Positions 46,165 to 55,331 of a stretch of DNA of 64,000 bases are shown piece after piece; within the stretch, counting starts at the first letter, position 1, and each line of letters opens with the position of its first letter. This DNA comes from Arthrobacter sp. JZ12 (GTDB taxonomy: Bacteria > Actinomycetota > Actinomycetes > Actinomycetales > Micrococcaceae), in contig NZ_CP045246.1 of the NCBI RefSeq assembly GCF_035189165.1, positions 3,224,001 through 3,288,000 of the forward strand, in the 5' to 3' direction. A program made the translations under genes and the position numbers. The notes under the pieces are model-generated. The model was given only the letters and a program-made list of their open reading frames with translations. It had not been told where the DNA came from and did not search any database.

Positions 46165-47610
46165 CTAAACGCCCGGAGACAGATCCGGCACCGGCAGCCC
46201 GAACACGTCCTTCAGCGCGAGCCTTGCCGCGTGATAGCCGCCCATCCCGTGCACTCCGGGTCCCGGCGGCGTCGACGCCGAGCAAAGGTAGAGCCCCTTC
46301 ACTGGCGTCCGCCACGGCTTCGGGCTGAAGGAGGGCCGCGCCAGCAACTGCGGAATGGTGACGGCTCCACCGCTGAAGTCGCCGCCCACGTAGTTGGCGT
46401 TGTGGCGCTCGGTGTCTGCCGCCGTCGTTACATGGGAACGGACGACGACGTCGCGGAAGCCTGGTGCGAACCGCTCGATCTGCCGCACGACGGCGTCGGT
46501 CATGTCCCGGTGCGAGCCGTTGGGAACATGGCAGTACGTCCACAGAACGTGGCGTCCGTGGGGCGCACGGGACGGATCGAAGGCAGAGGGCTGCGAAATC
46601 AGCACATACGGACGCTCCGGGTGCTTGCCGGCCGCGACGTCCGCTTCGGAGGCCGCGAGCTCCTCGCGGGATCCGCCGGCATGCACGGTGCCGGCCTGCA
46701 TCACTTCCTCGTTGGCCCACGGAACCGGACCGGACAGGATGAAGTCCACCTTGCAGGCGCCGTCGCCGAAACGGAACCGTTCCAGTGCGGCCGAGTACCG
46801 GGCGGGAAGCCGACCACTGGCCATCCTGGCCAGCGCGGGCGGTGAGACATCGAGCAGCACAGCCCGGGCGTCGTCGAGCTCGCCCACCGCGTCGATCCTG
46901 TGCCCGGTGTGGAGCACGCCGCCGTGGGCGCGGATGTCGTCAGCCATGGCAGTGATGATGGACTGCGATCCCCCGACGGGGATCGGCCATCCCACCGCGT
47001 GGGCGAGGGCACCGAGCGTCATCCCCGCGCCTGCGGACGCGAGGGTGGGTAGCGGGGCGACGGCGTGCGCAGCCACTCCCGAGATCAGCGCGGCTGCTTC
47101 CTCCGTCGAAAACCGCAGATTCCAGAGTGGCGACCCCTGCTCCACGGTCGCGAGCCCCAGCGCTGCAGCCGCCACCGGGTGGCGCGGAATGCGCAGGAAC
47201 GGGTTTAACCCGGTGTCCACCACGCCGTCGATGTGCTGCACCAGGGGCCGCATCAGCCGTCGCCACGCCTGCCCATCCGGACCCAGGCCGAGCGCCGTCC
47301 GACCAAGGTCCCGCCAGGCGAGCCCGGCACGACCACCGTCCAGGGGATTGGCGTAGGAAAGCTCCGGAACCACAAACGGCACCCGCTCCGACAGGCCGAA
47401 CGCCCGGAAGAAAGGGGACGCCAGCGCCATCGGGTGCACGGCGGAGCAGATATCGTGCAGATGGTCCGGCTCGATCAGCTCCGCAGTGCGGGACCCACCG
47501 CCCAGGGTGGATTGCGCCTCGAACACCTCGACGCTCAAACCCGCACGGGCCATCACGACGCCGGCCGCCAGCCCGTTGGGCCCGGCACCGATAATCGCGA
47601 CGTCTGCCAT
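46165..47610 (-). CDS. FAD-dependent oxidoreductase, phytoene-desaturase-like
   Basis: A 481-residue flavoenzyme. The FAD-binding VAIIGAGPNGLAAGVVMARAG (GxGxxG) opens the protein and FEAQSTLGGGSRTAEL follows; the end has YLCSASTPPGPGVHGMGGYHAA, as in CrtI-like NAD(P)/FAD oxidoreductases. No other carotenoid genes are near. It starts ATG at 47610, and its start lies just 2 bases after the stop of the FemAB-like gene, so it is probably the third gene of a leftward operon. Substrate unknown. Confidence 0.87.
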   Translation of the reverse strand: MADVAIIGAGPNGLAAGVVMARAGLSVEVFEAQSTLGGGSRTAELIEPDHLHDICSAVHPMALASPFFRAFGLSERVPFVVPELSYANPLDGGRAGLAWRDLGRTALGLGPDGQAWRRLMRPLVQHIDGVVDTGLNPFLRIPRHPVAAAALGLATVEQGSPLWNLRFSTEEAAALISGVAAHAVAPLPTLASAGAGMTLGALAHAVGWPIPVGGSQSIITAMADDIRAHGGVLHTGHRIDAVGELDDARAVLLDVSPPALARMASGRLPARYSAALERFRFGDGACKVDFILSGPVPWANEEVMQAGTVHAGGSREELAASEADVAAGKHPERPYVLISQPSAFDPSRAPHGRHVLWTYCHVPNGSHRDMTDAVVRQIERFAPGFRDVVVRSHVTTAADTERHNANYVGGDFSGGAVTIPQLLARPSFSPKPWRTPVKGLYLCSASTPPGPGVHGMGGYHAARLALKDVFGLPVPDLSPGV

Positions 47611-47612
47611 GG

Positions 47613-48704
47613 CTAGCTCCGTACTCCGGTGCGCGTGCGCAGCTTCGACAACGACGACGCTGCTCCCATCAACGCCCCGCGCACCTTGGCCGGCGCTGAC
47701 CGCCGCAGCGAGAGCAGACCGGCAACCACCCTGTACTTCCCGGGGTTGAGCGGCACGTCATAGGTAGTGGGTATTTCCACGACGTTTTTGGAGAAGTTCC
47801 GCTTGAACGTGGTCACGTTGACCAACTGGGGGTAGTTCTCGCTCACGATTCCGGTCAGACCGCACGCCGTGTTCCCCGCGGCCTTCAGCTGCTTGAACGC
47901 CTCCCACAGCAGCAGGTATGGGGCGAAGGTCTTCCGAGCATCGGCCGTGCTGCCCGCGAAGTAGTAGACGGAGTAGCCGCGGTATTCGGTGGTGATGAGC
48001 CAGCTGACAGCCCGCCCGTCCACGTAGGCCACCAGGAGCCGGAGGTAGTCACCGAGTTCGGACAGCAGCTTCTCGTAGTAATCGGCCCCGAAGCTCGAGA
48101 ATCCGTCGCGTTCGGCAGTTTCCTGAAGGATGGGAAAAAGGTCCCCACGGAAGACCCGGATCCAGTCGTTCCGCTCAATGGTTCGCACCTCGACACCGGA
48201 ACGCTCCGCCCGCCGGATGCTGTTACGGGCGTTGGGCCGGAAGGACTTGAAGATCGCGTCCTCGCTCGGCGTGAGATCAACGACAATCTCGCGCTCGTAC
48301 CAGCCGTGCTCGATCGGGCCGTCCGCGGGCGGCTGAGGGTGCTCAACCTGCATCCGGACGTACAGCGGATCGGTATCAGGGTCTGCAGCGAACTGCTCCT
48401 GGACGGTGCGCATCAGCCGCAGCTCAGCCTCCGGCGAGCGCTCGGTGAGCCAGACCGGCCCGTTGACTGATACCAGGGACTCCCGGAAGCGGCGCTGCAT
48501 GCGAAGCAGGCTCATCAGCACGGCGGGGGTGCCGTCGTCGTCGTAATAGGCCCAGATTCCGTAGGGCTGGCGTCCCAGGCTGCGCTCGAAGTCCGCCCAC
48601 TGGGGAGTCTGCTCCAGGGGGATGACAACATTGGGGTGGGCCTGCGCCAGTGCCTCGAAGCCCTCGGGCGTTAGGCGCTCACTGCGGAAGACGGGTTGTG
48701 TCAC
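47613..48704 (-). CDS. FemA/FemB-family peptidoglycan-bridge-like transferase
   Basis: A 363-residue two-GNAT-fold protein of the FemABX class. It has QTPQWADFERSLGRQPYGIWAYYD, VVDLTPSEDAIFKSFRPNARNSIRRAERSGVEVR (Fem-type helix), GYSVYYFAGSTADARKTFAPYLLLWEAFKQLK, and the end AYDVPLNPGKYRV. Fem enzymes add amino acids from aminoacyl-tRNA to lipid II peptide stems. Arthrobacter bridges vary, so a cell-wall role is plausible. The GTG at 48704 overlaps the stop of the GT87-like gene (GTGA). Confidence 0.86.
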   Translation of the reverse strand: MTQPVFRSERLTPEGFEALAQAHPNVVIPLEQTPQWADFERSLGRQPYGIWAYYDDDGTPAVLMSLLRMQRRFRESLVSVNGPVWLTERSPEAELRLMRTVQEQFAADPDTDPLYVRMQVEHPQPPADGPIEHGWYEREIVVDLTPSEDAIFKSFRPNARNSIRRAERSGVEVRTIERNDWIRVFRGDLFPILQETAERDGFSSFGADYYEKLLSELGDYLRLLVAYVDGRAVSWLITTEYRGYSVYYFAGSTADARKTFAPYLLLWEAFKQLKAAGNTACGLTGIVSENYPQLVNVTTFKRNFSKNVVEIPTTYDVPLNPGKYRVVAGLLSLRRSAPAKVRGALMGAASSLSKLRTRTGVRS

Positions 48705-50188
48705 TGGGGGTCTTTCGGTGCAGGATTCTTCGGGCTCGAACTGGACGCGTTCCAGCCTACCGGAGTGTCGCCGGTCCGCTTCGGAGCGCCGTCCCGATCG
48801 GGAGCACCGTTGAAGGGACCGCCGGCGGGGTCGTCGATGGAGAGCCGCCGTACCGGATCCGTATCGGGTTCGAGGATGTGTCCGGCGACGCGGTAGAGAA
48901 TGAATCCCGTCACCACCAGCCGTGCCACCACGGCCGCCAAATAGTAGAGGTTGTCGATGTTGTTCGAGGCCGCACCAGAGGACGCATCGCGGGCAACAAC
49001 CATCCAGAACGCCCACCAGTGCAGAGCCTCAATCACCTGCCAGGTCAGGAACACCCGCCAGTCGACGTAGGACAGGGCCACGAAAGGCAGCAGCCACAGG
49101 GTCAGCTCGGGCCGGTAATTGGGAATGACCAGCACGAGGACACCCACCAGCAGCAGCACAACCTGCGGAAGGCGCGGCCTGCGCGGCGCCCTGAGCACCA
49201 GCAGCGCCACCAGGCCGGTCAGGACCAGGAAACTTACGACGGCGGTGATCCCCACCGCCGCGTCCGACAGGGGCTGAAGCCCCACCCGCCCGGCGAGGAG
49301 ATTGAACCCGGACACGAGCGACGATGTCACGTTGAGGGCCGCGGGGTCGTAGTCCCAAGGGAAGGCCGAGTTCCATCGTCGTCCGAAGGGAAGGCTGGTG
49401 AGGACCGACGTCGCTGCGAGGCTGAGCCCTGTGACGATCGCGGGACGTGCGCGGCCGGTGCGGACGGCGAGGAGTACAACCGCCGCGTAGGCCAACAGCA
49501 AATGAGCGCTGAACCCGGTCCCCAGACCCAGCAGGATCCCCGCGATCATGAACCGATTCCTGGCGAAGGACAACAGACCGAAGACGCTGAACGCCACCGG
49601 GATGAGGGTCCAACCCGATGCTGCAGTAAGGATTGCGATGGGCGCCACGGCCACCAGCGCAGCGTCCCAGGGTCGCCGGCTCGCCAGGCGCATGGTGGCC
49701 ACGACAGTCCCGATCCAGGCAGCCACCGCCAGCAGCGCGTTCACGTCGAAGTAGCGGACGAGGGCTTCCGTCTGCACCACCCCCGCCGCCGACACCGGAA
49801 CCAACAGGGTCAGGATCCCGGCGAGTGCCCCGAGCAGCACGGGCCCGTCGAATGGTGACCCCTCAGTGAACGGGAAGATCCCGCTTCCCAACCCCTGGAA
49901 CTGGAACGCCTCCGTCCAGTCCGAGTAGCACGCGCGGTAGAACTGGTCGGGCCGTACCCAGCCGCTGTCGCGGCAAGGAGCCTTGACCAGGATCGCGAGC
50001 ACAGCCGCCGTCGTCGTCATCAGGATGAGTACGCGCTCCACCGTGAAGATCACCGGCCGCACGCGGCCGGGGGCGGCGTGCGCACCCAGCGGACCGCCTA
50101 TCCCCTCGGTGAGTTTCCGAAGCAGCCTGTCCCTGCGAGAGGGCACCGAGATGCCGGCCGGTCGGCGCGGGCTCTCCTCCAGTCCCAT
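48701..50188 (-). CDS. GT87/DUF2029-type membrane glycosyltransferase
   Basis: A 495-residue integral membrane protein with around twelve TM segments, of the DUF2029/GT87 (polyprenol-phosphate-mannose alpha-mannosyltransferase-like) type. The first outside loop PCRDSGWVRPDQFYRACYSDW contains acidic residues typical of GT-C catalytic loops. The cytosolic C-terminus is Asp/Pro-rich. It is translated before the FemAB gene and coupled with it. Polyprenol-linked mannose transfer in cell-envelope glycan synthesis is inferred from the family. Confidence 0.8.
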   Translation of the reverse strand: MGLEESPRRPAGISVPSRRDRLLRKLTEGIGGPLGAHAAPGRVRPVIFTVERVLILMTTTAAVLAILVKAPCRDSGWVRPDQFYRACYSDWTEAFQFQGLGSGIFPFTEGSPFDGPVLLGALAGILTLLVPVSAAGVVQTEALVRYFDVNALLAVAAWIGTVVATMRLASRRPWDAALVAVAPIAILTAASGWTLIPVAFSVFGLLSFARNRFMIAGILLGLGTGFSAHLLLAYAAVVLLAVRTGRARPAIVTGLSLAATSVLTSLPFGRRWNSAFPWDYDPAALNVTSSLVSGFNLLAGRVGLQPLSDAAVGITAVVSFLVLTGLVALLVLRAPRRPRLPQVVLLLVGVLVLVIPNYRPELTLWLLPFVALSYVDWRVFLTWQVIEALHWWAFWMVVARDASSGAASNNIDNLYYLAAVVARLVVTGFILYRVAGHILEPDTDPVRRLSIDDPAGGPFNGAPDRDGAPKRTGDTPVGWNASSSSPKNPAPKDPQ

Positions 50189-50235
50189 GCCTGGTAAGCC
50201 TAGTCACCGGGTAGCGTGCCGGCACTACCGTGCGG

Positions 50236-52080
50236 TCAGCGTTCGGCCATTTCGGTAGTTGTCCGTGCGGTTGTCCTGCTCGCCGCGAGGCGCGCAAACG
50301 CTCCCTCCGCCGAGCGCAACGCTCCGGCCGTTCCCCGCTCCACGATGCGGCCGGCGTCCAGGACCAGCACTTCGTCGGCGTTCTCCACCGTCGACAGCCG
50401 GTGTGCAATCACCAGCGTGGTCCGCCCGACGGCGAGCCGGTCCAGCGCCTGCTGCACCCGGGCCTCGGTGGCGTTGTCCAGCGCGCTGGTGGCCTCGTCG
50501 AGAACCAGTACGGGCGGATTTCGCAGGATGGTCCGGGCGATTGCCAGTCGCTGCTGTTCCCCTCCGGAGAAGCGGTGGCCACGCGCGCCTACCCGTGTGT
50601 CAAGCCCATCGGGAAGCGCTGCGATGGCGTCGGCAATCCGCGCGGCCTCCAAAGCCTTCCAGAGGTCCTCATCGGTAGCCTTGGGATCTGCCAGCAGCAG
50701 GTTCTCCCTCACAGACGCGTGGATCAGGTATGTCTCTTGGGAAACCACGCCGACTATTTTCGCCAGATCCTCGGGATGAATATCGCGGACGTCCGCACCG
50801 TCAATGGTCACCCGCCCACTCGAGGTGTCGTTGAGGCGAGGCACCAGTGACGCCAGGGTGCTCTTGCCGGACCCGGTAGCTCCGACGACGGCGGTTGTGG
50901 TTCCCGCCGGAAGCACCAGGTCGATGCCGCGCAGAACCTCGTTTCCCTGGTCGTAGCTGAACCGCACATCCTCGAAGCGGACCTCCCCGCGCACGTCCGC
51001 CGCAGCCAGCCGGACCGGTGATTGCGGCGGCTTGATCTGGGGTTCCCTGTCCAGGTACTCGAAGATCCGGCTGAAGAAGGCCAGGGCAGCAACCCACTGC
51101 ACACCAAGGTTCAGCAGTCCCATGATCGGTCGGAAGATCGTTGCCTGCAGGGCCGTGAAGGCAACCAGTGTTCCGATCGTCATGCCGCTGCTGGTTGCCG
51201 GGAACCCCGCTGCCAGGTAAATGACCGCGGGAATCGCCGCGAAGACGATCTGCATCGTGGCCATTCGCCAGCGGCCCGCGAGCTGGCTGCGCAACTCCAG
51301 GCCAACCAGTTTCTCCGACCGGTCCGAGAACCGGGCGGCATCCCGGGCCGTGGTGCCCAGGAGTTTGGCGAGCCGCACCCCGGACACCGAGAGACCCTCC
51401 TCCACCTGAGTGTGCAGGAGGGCGAGTTCGCGCTGGCGCTCATCGGTCACCTCCCTACGTATCCGTGCGACCCGGCGCGACAACCAGATAGCGGGTGGCA
51501 GGACAACGAGCGAGATCAGGCTCATCGCGGGCGAGAGCGCCACCATGGCTGCGGCAGTTGCGACGGCGGTGGTCAGGTTGGCTGCCACACCCGTCGCCGA
51601 GGACGTAACCACCGACTGCATCCCGGAGATGTCATGCGTCAGCCGTGACTGCACCTCCCCCCCGTGCGTCCTGGTGAAGAACCCCAGGGACTGCGCCTGA
51701 ACATGGGTGAACAGATCGACGCGCAGCCGGTGCATCACCCGCTGCCCCATCGCCGTCGCCATCCATGTCTGCACCACCCCGATCAGTGACGTCACCGCAG
51801 CCACGCCAACCATCGACGTCGTCAGCAGAAGCAGAAGCCCGATGTCCTGCCCGGGCAGCGCCTCATCGATGACAGCGCGGACCAGGAAAGGCTGGGCAAG
51901 GTTGATCACCGAGCTGGCAGTAATCAACAGCACGACGACGGCGATCGTCCCCCTGTGCGGCGCGAAGAGGGCCGCTATGCGGCGCAGGCTCACCGGGTGC
52001 TCGGCTAGCTGCTGCCGTGCCCGTGGATCGGGACGCGCCGGGCCCCGGCCGCCGGCTGACCAGGATTCGGCACCAGGCAT
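50236..52080 (-). CDS. ABC multidrug-type exporter (TMD-NBD half transporter)
   Basis: A 614-residue half transporter: six TM helices at about residues 35-320 (ALFAPHRGTIAVVVLLITASSVIN opens), then the nucleotide-binding domain with VVGATGSGKSTLASLVPRL, the signature FSGGEQQRLAIARTI, Walker B PVLVLDEATSALDN and the H-loop IAHRLSTV. It functions as a dimer. I start at ATG 52080; the upstream in-frame segment to 52389 crosses the divergent marR gene and operator. It is divergent from the MarR regulator, which suggests drug-inducible export. Confidence 0.9.
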   Translation of the reverse strand: MPGAESWSAGGRGPARPDPRARQQLAEHPVSLRRIAALFAPHRGTIAVVVLLITASSVINLAQPFLVRAVIDEALPGQDIGLLLLLTTSMVGVAAVTSLIGVVQTWMATAMGQRVMHRLRVDLFTHVQAQSLGFFTRTHGGEVQSRLTHDISGMQSVVTSSATGVAANLTTAVATAAAMVALSPAMSLISLVVLPPAIWLSRRVARIRREVTDERQRELALLHTQVEEGLSVSGVRLAKLLGTTARDAARFSDRSEKLVGLELRSQLAGRWRMATMQIVFAAIPAVIYLAAGFPATSSGMTIGTLVAFTALQATIFRPIMGLLNLGVQWVAALAFFSRIFEYLDREPQIKPPQSPVRLAAADVRGEVRFEDVRFSYDQGNEVLRGIDLVLPAGTTTAVVGATGSGKSTLASLVPRLNDTSSGRVTIDGADVRDIHPEDLAKIVGVVSQETYLIHASVRENLLLADPKATDEDLWKALEAARIADAIAALPDGLDTRVGARGHRFSGGEQQRLAIARTILRNPPVLVLDEATSALDNATEARVQQALDRLAVGRTTLVIAHRLSTVENADEVLVLDAGRIVERGTAGALRSAEGAFARLAASRTTARTTTEMAER

Positions 52081-52197
52081 TACGACGTCGGCGCCCCCCT
52101 TGTCAGGATTGTGTCCTCTTGGTTGCCGGCCGATCCCGGTAGGAACTGCCACGGGTCCTCCTGCTGCTGACTGCTCCAAATCTCGATATAGAGAGGT

Positions 52198-52214
52198 TAC
52201 CTCACTATGAGGTA
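52198..52214. promoter_or_regulatory. Candidate MarR operator
   Basis: TACCTCACTATGAGGTA is a perfect palindrome with 7-bp arms and a 3-base spacer. It lies between the divergent marR (ATG 52240) and ABC exporter (start 52080) genes. A second partial copy of the half-site (GAGGTTACCTC) overlaps its left side. This is the layout expected for MarR autoregulation. Confidence 0.6.
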
Positions 52215-52239
52215 CTTCTGCTTCCTCTACCATTGATGC

Positions 52240-52782
52240 ATGGTCTCCTCCCCTGACTCCGCCGGCCTCGGCGATCTGATGCACGCGGCTTTCCGCGGGC
52301 TTCGCCGTAAGTGGTCGCAACAACTCGAGCCGTTCGGGATCACTCCGCACCAGGCCCGTGCACTCCGGGCCATTGCGCAAGCTGCGCACGCGCCGTCGTC
52401 CGCGCCCGCCCTACGCCTGCGCGAGCTGGCGGACATGCTCCATATCGCTCCACGGTCCGCAACCGAGGTGGTCGACGTCCTGCAGGAGAACGGCCTGGTG
52501 CAACGTGCACCGGATCCCTCCGACCGGCGGGCAACCCTGGTGTTTCTCACCTCGGACGGCGAGGAGTTGCTGCAACAGATCCGGCGCGTTCGTCAGCGTG
52601 AAGCCGACGAGTACTTCTCGCAGCTCACGGCAGATGACCAGGCCGAGCTGAAGCGGCTGTTACGGCTGCTCGTGCCGGAAGGCCCTGCAGGGCCCAAAGC
52701 AGGACCCGGAGCAGCACGGCTCAGCCAGGGCCGGGGATCGGCGTCACGGAATGCGGCGACGCCTTCGCGCGTTCGCAATTAG
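52240..52782 (+). CDS. MarR-family transcriptional regulator
   Basis: A 180-residue regulator. The winged HTH reads LRLRELADMLHIAPRSATEVVDVLQENGLVQRAPDPSDRRATLVFLTSDGEELLQQI, with the family D-x-R-x-x-x-V wing. The N-terminal helix has QLEPFGITPHQARALRAIAQ. The C-terminus is a disordered, Gly/Pro/Arg-rich tail. No ribosome-binding site precedes the ATG at 52240, so it may be leaderless. It is divergent from the ABC exporter, which it probably represses. Confidence 0.88.
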   Translation: MVSSPDSAGLGDLMHAAFRGLRRKWSQQLEPFGITPHQARALRAIAQAAHAPSSAPALRLRELADMLHIAPRSATEVVDVLQENGLVQRAPDPSDRRATLVFLTSDGEELLQQIRRVRQREADEYFSQLTADDQAELKRLLRLLVPEGPAGPKAGPGAARLSQGRGSASRNAATPSRVRN

Positions 52783-52887
52783 AAGTAGACTGTGTGAGCT
52801 GTGGGGATTGCCGGTCGCAAAAGGTATAGACCGCACGGGTATCGGCCTCGGGCCGGGCAGTCTCTAGGACGCGTATGAAGGAGAACA

Positions 52888-53973
52888 GTGGGAACTAACC
52901 CCATTCGGGTAGCAATCGTCGGTGTTGGTAACTGTGCCGCATCCCTGGTGCAGGGCGTTCAGTACTACAAGGACGCAGACCCAACAGCAACCATCCCGGG
53001 CCTGATGCATGTTGAGTTCGGCAAGTACCACGTCAGCGACGTTCAGTTCGTCACCGCCTTCGACGTAGACGGCAAGAAGGTTGGCCTTGACCTGGCGGAC
53101 GCGATCGGGGCAAGCGAGAACAACACGATCAAGATCGCCGATGTGCCCCCCACGGGTGTGAAGGTCCAGCGCGGCCACACTCTGGACGGGCTGGGCAAGT
53201 ACTACCGAGAGACCATCGTCGAGTCCGACGCTGAGCCGGTGGATGTTGTCGCCGAGCTCAAGGCCGCCCAGGTTGACGTCATGGTCTGCTACCTGCCCGT
53301 CGGTTCCGAGTCCGCGGCCAAGTTCTACGCTCAGTGCGCCATCGACGCCGGCGTCGCCTTCGTCAACGCCCTCCCCGTCTTCATTGCCGGCACCAAGGAA
53401 TGGGCCGACAAGTTCACCGAGGCCGGCGTTCCCATTGTGGGCGACGACATCAAGAGCCAGATCGGTGCCACCATCACGCACCGCGTCATGGCCAAGCTGT
53501 TCGAAGACCGCGGCGTCACCCTGGACCGCACTTACCAGCTGAACGTCGGCGGCAACATGGACTTCAAGAACATGCTTGAGCGCGACCGCCTCGAGTCGAA
53601 AAAGATTTCCAAGACCCAGGCTGTCACCTCCAATGTCGAGGCCGAACTCCGCGCCGACGACGTTCACATCGGCCCGTCCGACTACGTCGCATGGCTCGAT
53701 GACCGCAAGTGGGCCTTCGTTCGCCTTGAGGGCCGCAACTTCGGCGACGCTCCCGTTTCGCTCGAGTACAAGCTGGAAGTCTGGGACTCCCCCAACTCGG
53801 CCGGCGTCATCATTGATGCAATCCGCGCCGCCAAGATCGCTGCCGACCGCGGCATCGGCGGCCCGATCCTCTCGGCGTCCAGCTACTTCATGAAGTCGCC
53901 TCCGGAGCAGTACAACGACGACATCGCCCGCGAGAAGGTCGAAGCCTTCATCCGCGGAGATGTAGAGCGCTAA
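52888..53973 (+). CDS. ino1: Inositol-3-phosphate synthase
   Basis: The 361-residue NAD-dependent isomerase converts glucose-6-phosphate to inositol-3-phosphate, as in actinobacterial Ino1. The NAD-binding [20 protein letters not shown], the active-site regions [23 protein letters not shown] and [22 protein letters not shown], and [20 protein letters not shown] are visible. GTG start at 52888 follows GAAGGAGAACA. In these bacteria the product feeds mycothiol (MshA is in this window at 61.9 kb) and inositol lipids. It is not next to mshA. Confidence 0.96.
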   Translation: MGTNPIRVAIVGVGNCAASLVQGVQYYKDADPTATIPGLMHVEFGKYHVSDVQFVTAFDVDGKKVGLDLADAIGASENNTIKIADVPPTGVKVQRGHTLDGLGKYYRETIVESDAEPVDVVAELKAAQVDVMVCYLPVGSESAAKFYAQCAIDAGVAFVNALPVFIAGTKEWADKFTEAGVPIVGDDIKSQIGATITHRVMAKLFEDRGVTLDRTYQLNVGGNMDFKNMLERDRLESKKISKTQAVTSNVEAELRADDVHIGPSDYVAWLDDRKWAFVRLEGRNFGDAPVSLEYKLEVWDSPNSAGVIIDAIRAAKIAADRGIGGPILSASSYFMKSPPEQYNDDIAREKVEAFIRGDVER

Positions 53974-53979
53974 TTCCGC

Positions 53980-54013
53980 AAACGCCCCCTGGCTTCGGCC
54001 GGGGGGCGTTTTG
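53980..54013 (+). terminator. Intrinsic terminator of ino1
   Basis: AAACGCCCCC (53980-53989) pairs with GGGGGCGTTT (54002-54011), loop TGGCTTCGGCCG, followed by TTGCCG. It starts 7 bases after the ino1 stop and faces the MerR gene tail. A strong, canonical hairpin. Confidence 0.9.
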
Positions 54014-54031
54014 CCGTTTGAGTGGGTTTTG

Positions 54032-54664
54032 TCAGGTGGCGGTGCCTCGGTCTTCGTCCCCACTCAACCGCTTGATGCTGTGCGACGCTTGCGCCAACGC
54101 CACCAGGCTCAGGAGCAGCTTGCTGTAGGCCCGCACGCCCACCGCGACGGCGAGAACCGCCTCATCCCTGCTGCCGGCGTCGAATACGGTCCCTAGATCC
54201 TGCTGTGCCACCTGATCTGCCGCTTCGGCGTAGCCGCGTACGACGTCGGAGCTCACCGACAGCCCCATCCCCTCCATCTCCTCGAGCGTCCTGTTGAAGA
54301 GCGCCCTCGCATCCGAGGGAGCGTCCGGCCAGCCTTGGCTGGTGAGCAGCTCGGCAACCAGCGGGTGGTCAGCGGCATCCTCGCCGGGTGCGCCGAGAAC
54401 TAAAGCCTGGGTCCTCCCGAGCAGTTCCAGTCGGGACACCTCCGGATCGTCTATGAGCTGAACGAGGGTTCGGATTTGCTCGATCCCCAGTCCTACCACC
54501 GAGCGCAGCGCGCCGATCAGCTCCAGGCGCCGAAGGTGCAACTGGCCGTACTCGGCACGGGTGGGATGAACCTGCTCGCCGCGCTGGATCAGTCCTTCCC
54601 GGAGATAAAACTTGATGCTGGCCGCACTCACTCCGGAGGCTGTGCTGAGTTCCTTCAACTGCAC
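54032..54664 (-). CDS. MerR-family transcriptional regulator
   Basis: A 210-residue regulator. The N-terminal winged HTH is LKELSTASGVSAASIKFYLREGLIQRG, followed by the helix LHLRRLELIGALRSVVGLGIEQIRTLVQLIDD. The C-terminal part (80-210) is helical with no metal-binding Cys cluster, so it likely senses an organic ligand. It is divergent from the DUF2306 membrane gene, with a 62-bp array of repeated operator half-sites between them. Confidence 0.88.
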   Translation of the reverse strand: MQLKELSTASGVSAASIKFYLREGLIQRGEQVHPTRAEYGQLHLRRLELIGALRSVVGLGIEQIRTLVQLIDDPEVSRLELLGRTQALVLGAPGEDAADHPLVAELLTSQGWPDAPSDARALFNRTLEEMEGMGLSVSSDVVRGYAEAADQVAQQDLGTVFDAGSRDEAVLAVAVGVRAYSKLLLSLVALAQASHSIKRLSGDEDRGTAT

Positions 54665-54681
54665 GCCGTGGTCCTTCCGTT

Positions 54682-54743
54682 GGATAGGAAAATGACGGCA
54701 ACTATCCTGATGTACAGCTATAGGATAGTGCGCCTATCTTATA
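54682..54743. promoter_or_regulatory. Ordered GGATAG operator array between merR-like and DUF2306 genes
   Basis: Four half-sites alternate in direction: GGATAG 54682-54687 (+), CTATCC 54702-54707, GGATAG 54723-54728 (+), CTATCT 54734-54739. Centres are about 20, 21 and 11 bases apart. The last two form a 25-bp inverted repeat (TATAGGATAG-TGCGC-CTATCTTATA, one mismatch). They lie in the region between the divergent starts 54664 and 54747 and would place bound protein on the same helix face. Confidence 0.6.
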
Positions 54744-54746
54744 ACC

Positions 54747-55331
54747 ATGGACTGGAACCCGCTCATCGCCGCCCACGTGATCGCCGCGCTCTACGTGCTG
54801 GTTTTGGGACCGATCAACATTTTCCGTCGACGCCGGGACCGCACCCATCACATCATCGGCTACACCTGGGTGCTGGCCATGTACTTTGTCTGCTTCACCA
54901 GCTTCTGGATCGTCAGCGACGGCCACTTCAGCTGGCTCCACGGCCTCTCTGCTTTCACGATCGTCACCGTGACCCTTGGCTTGGTCTCCGCCATCCGCCG
55001 CAATATCGTGGCACACCGGGCCAACATGATCGGCAGCTACATCGGCATCGCCATCGCATTTGTCTTCGCCGTTACGGCACCGGGCCGGGCCATCCCGCAA
55101 CTGTTGGCCACTGACCCGGCTACCGCCGTCGTCGTTAGCGTGCTTGTCTTGCTGACGGCAGGAGGACTGTTCCTGGTAGTGAGGCCAAAGCCGCGTAGGG
55201 CTACGGCCAGGAAGGTTCGGGCAGCCGGGGTGGCAGCGGAACGAACTGCGCGCCGAGGATCTCCCGTTGAGCGAGCGCCGCGGCGACTCCCGCGCCGGTC
55301 CCGGATGCCGGTTGGTTTCCGTGGGCGATGA
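54747..55331 (+). CDS. DUF2306-family membrane protein
   Basis: A 194-residue membrane protein with four or more TM segments. It has the DUF2306 features HHIIGYTWVLAMYFVCFTSFWI and HRANMIGSYIGIAIAFVFAVT. The last ~55 residues (after RPKPRRA) are very basic, and they run antisense through the end of the convergent deacetylase gene, overlapping it by 131 bases. This suggests either a lost stop or a frame change in the tail. Probably regulated by the divergent MerR protein. Function unknown. Confidence 0.75.
   Translation: MDWNPLIAAHVIAALYVLVLGPINIFRRRRDRTHHIIGYTWVLAMYFVCFTSFWIVSDGHFSWLHGLSAFTIVTVTLGLVSAIRRNIVAHRANMIGSYIGIAIAFVFAVTAPGRAIPQLLATDPATAVVVSVLVLLTAGGLFLVVRPKPRRATARKVRAAGVAAERTARRGSPVERAPRRLPRRSRMPVGFRGR

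Noticed and set aside
47127-47594. Plus-strand frame inside the FAD oxidoreductase
   Set aside because: Pro/Ala/Arg-rich antisense of a conserved flavoenzyme; no start context.
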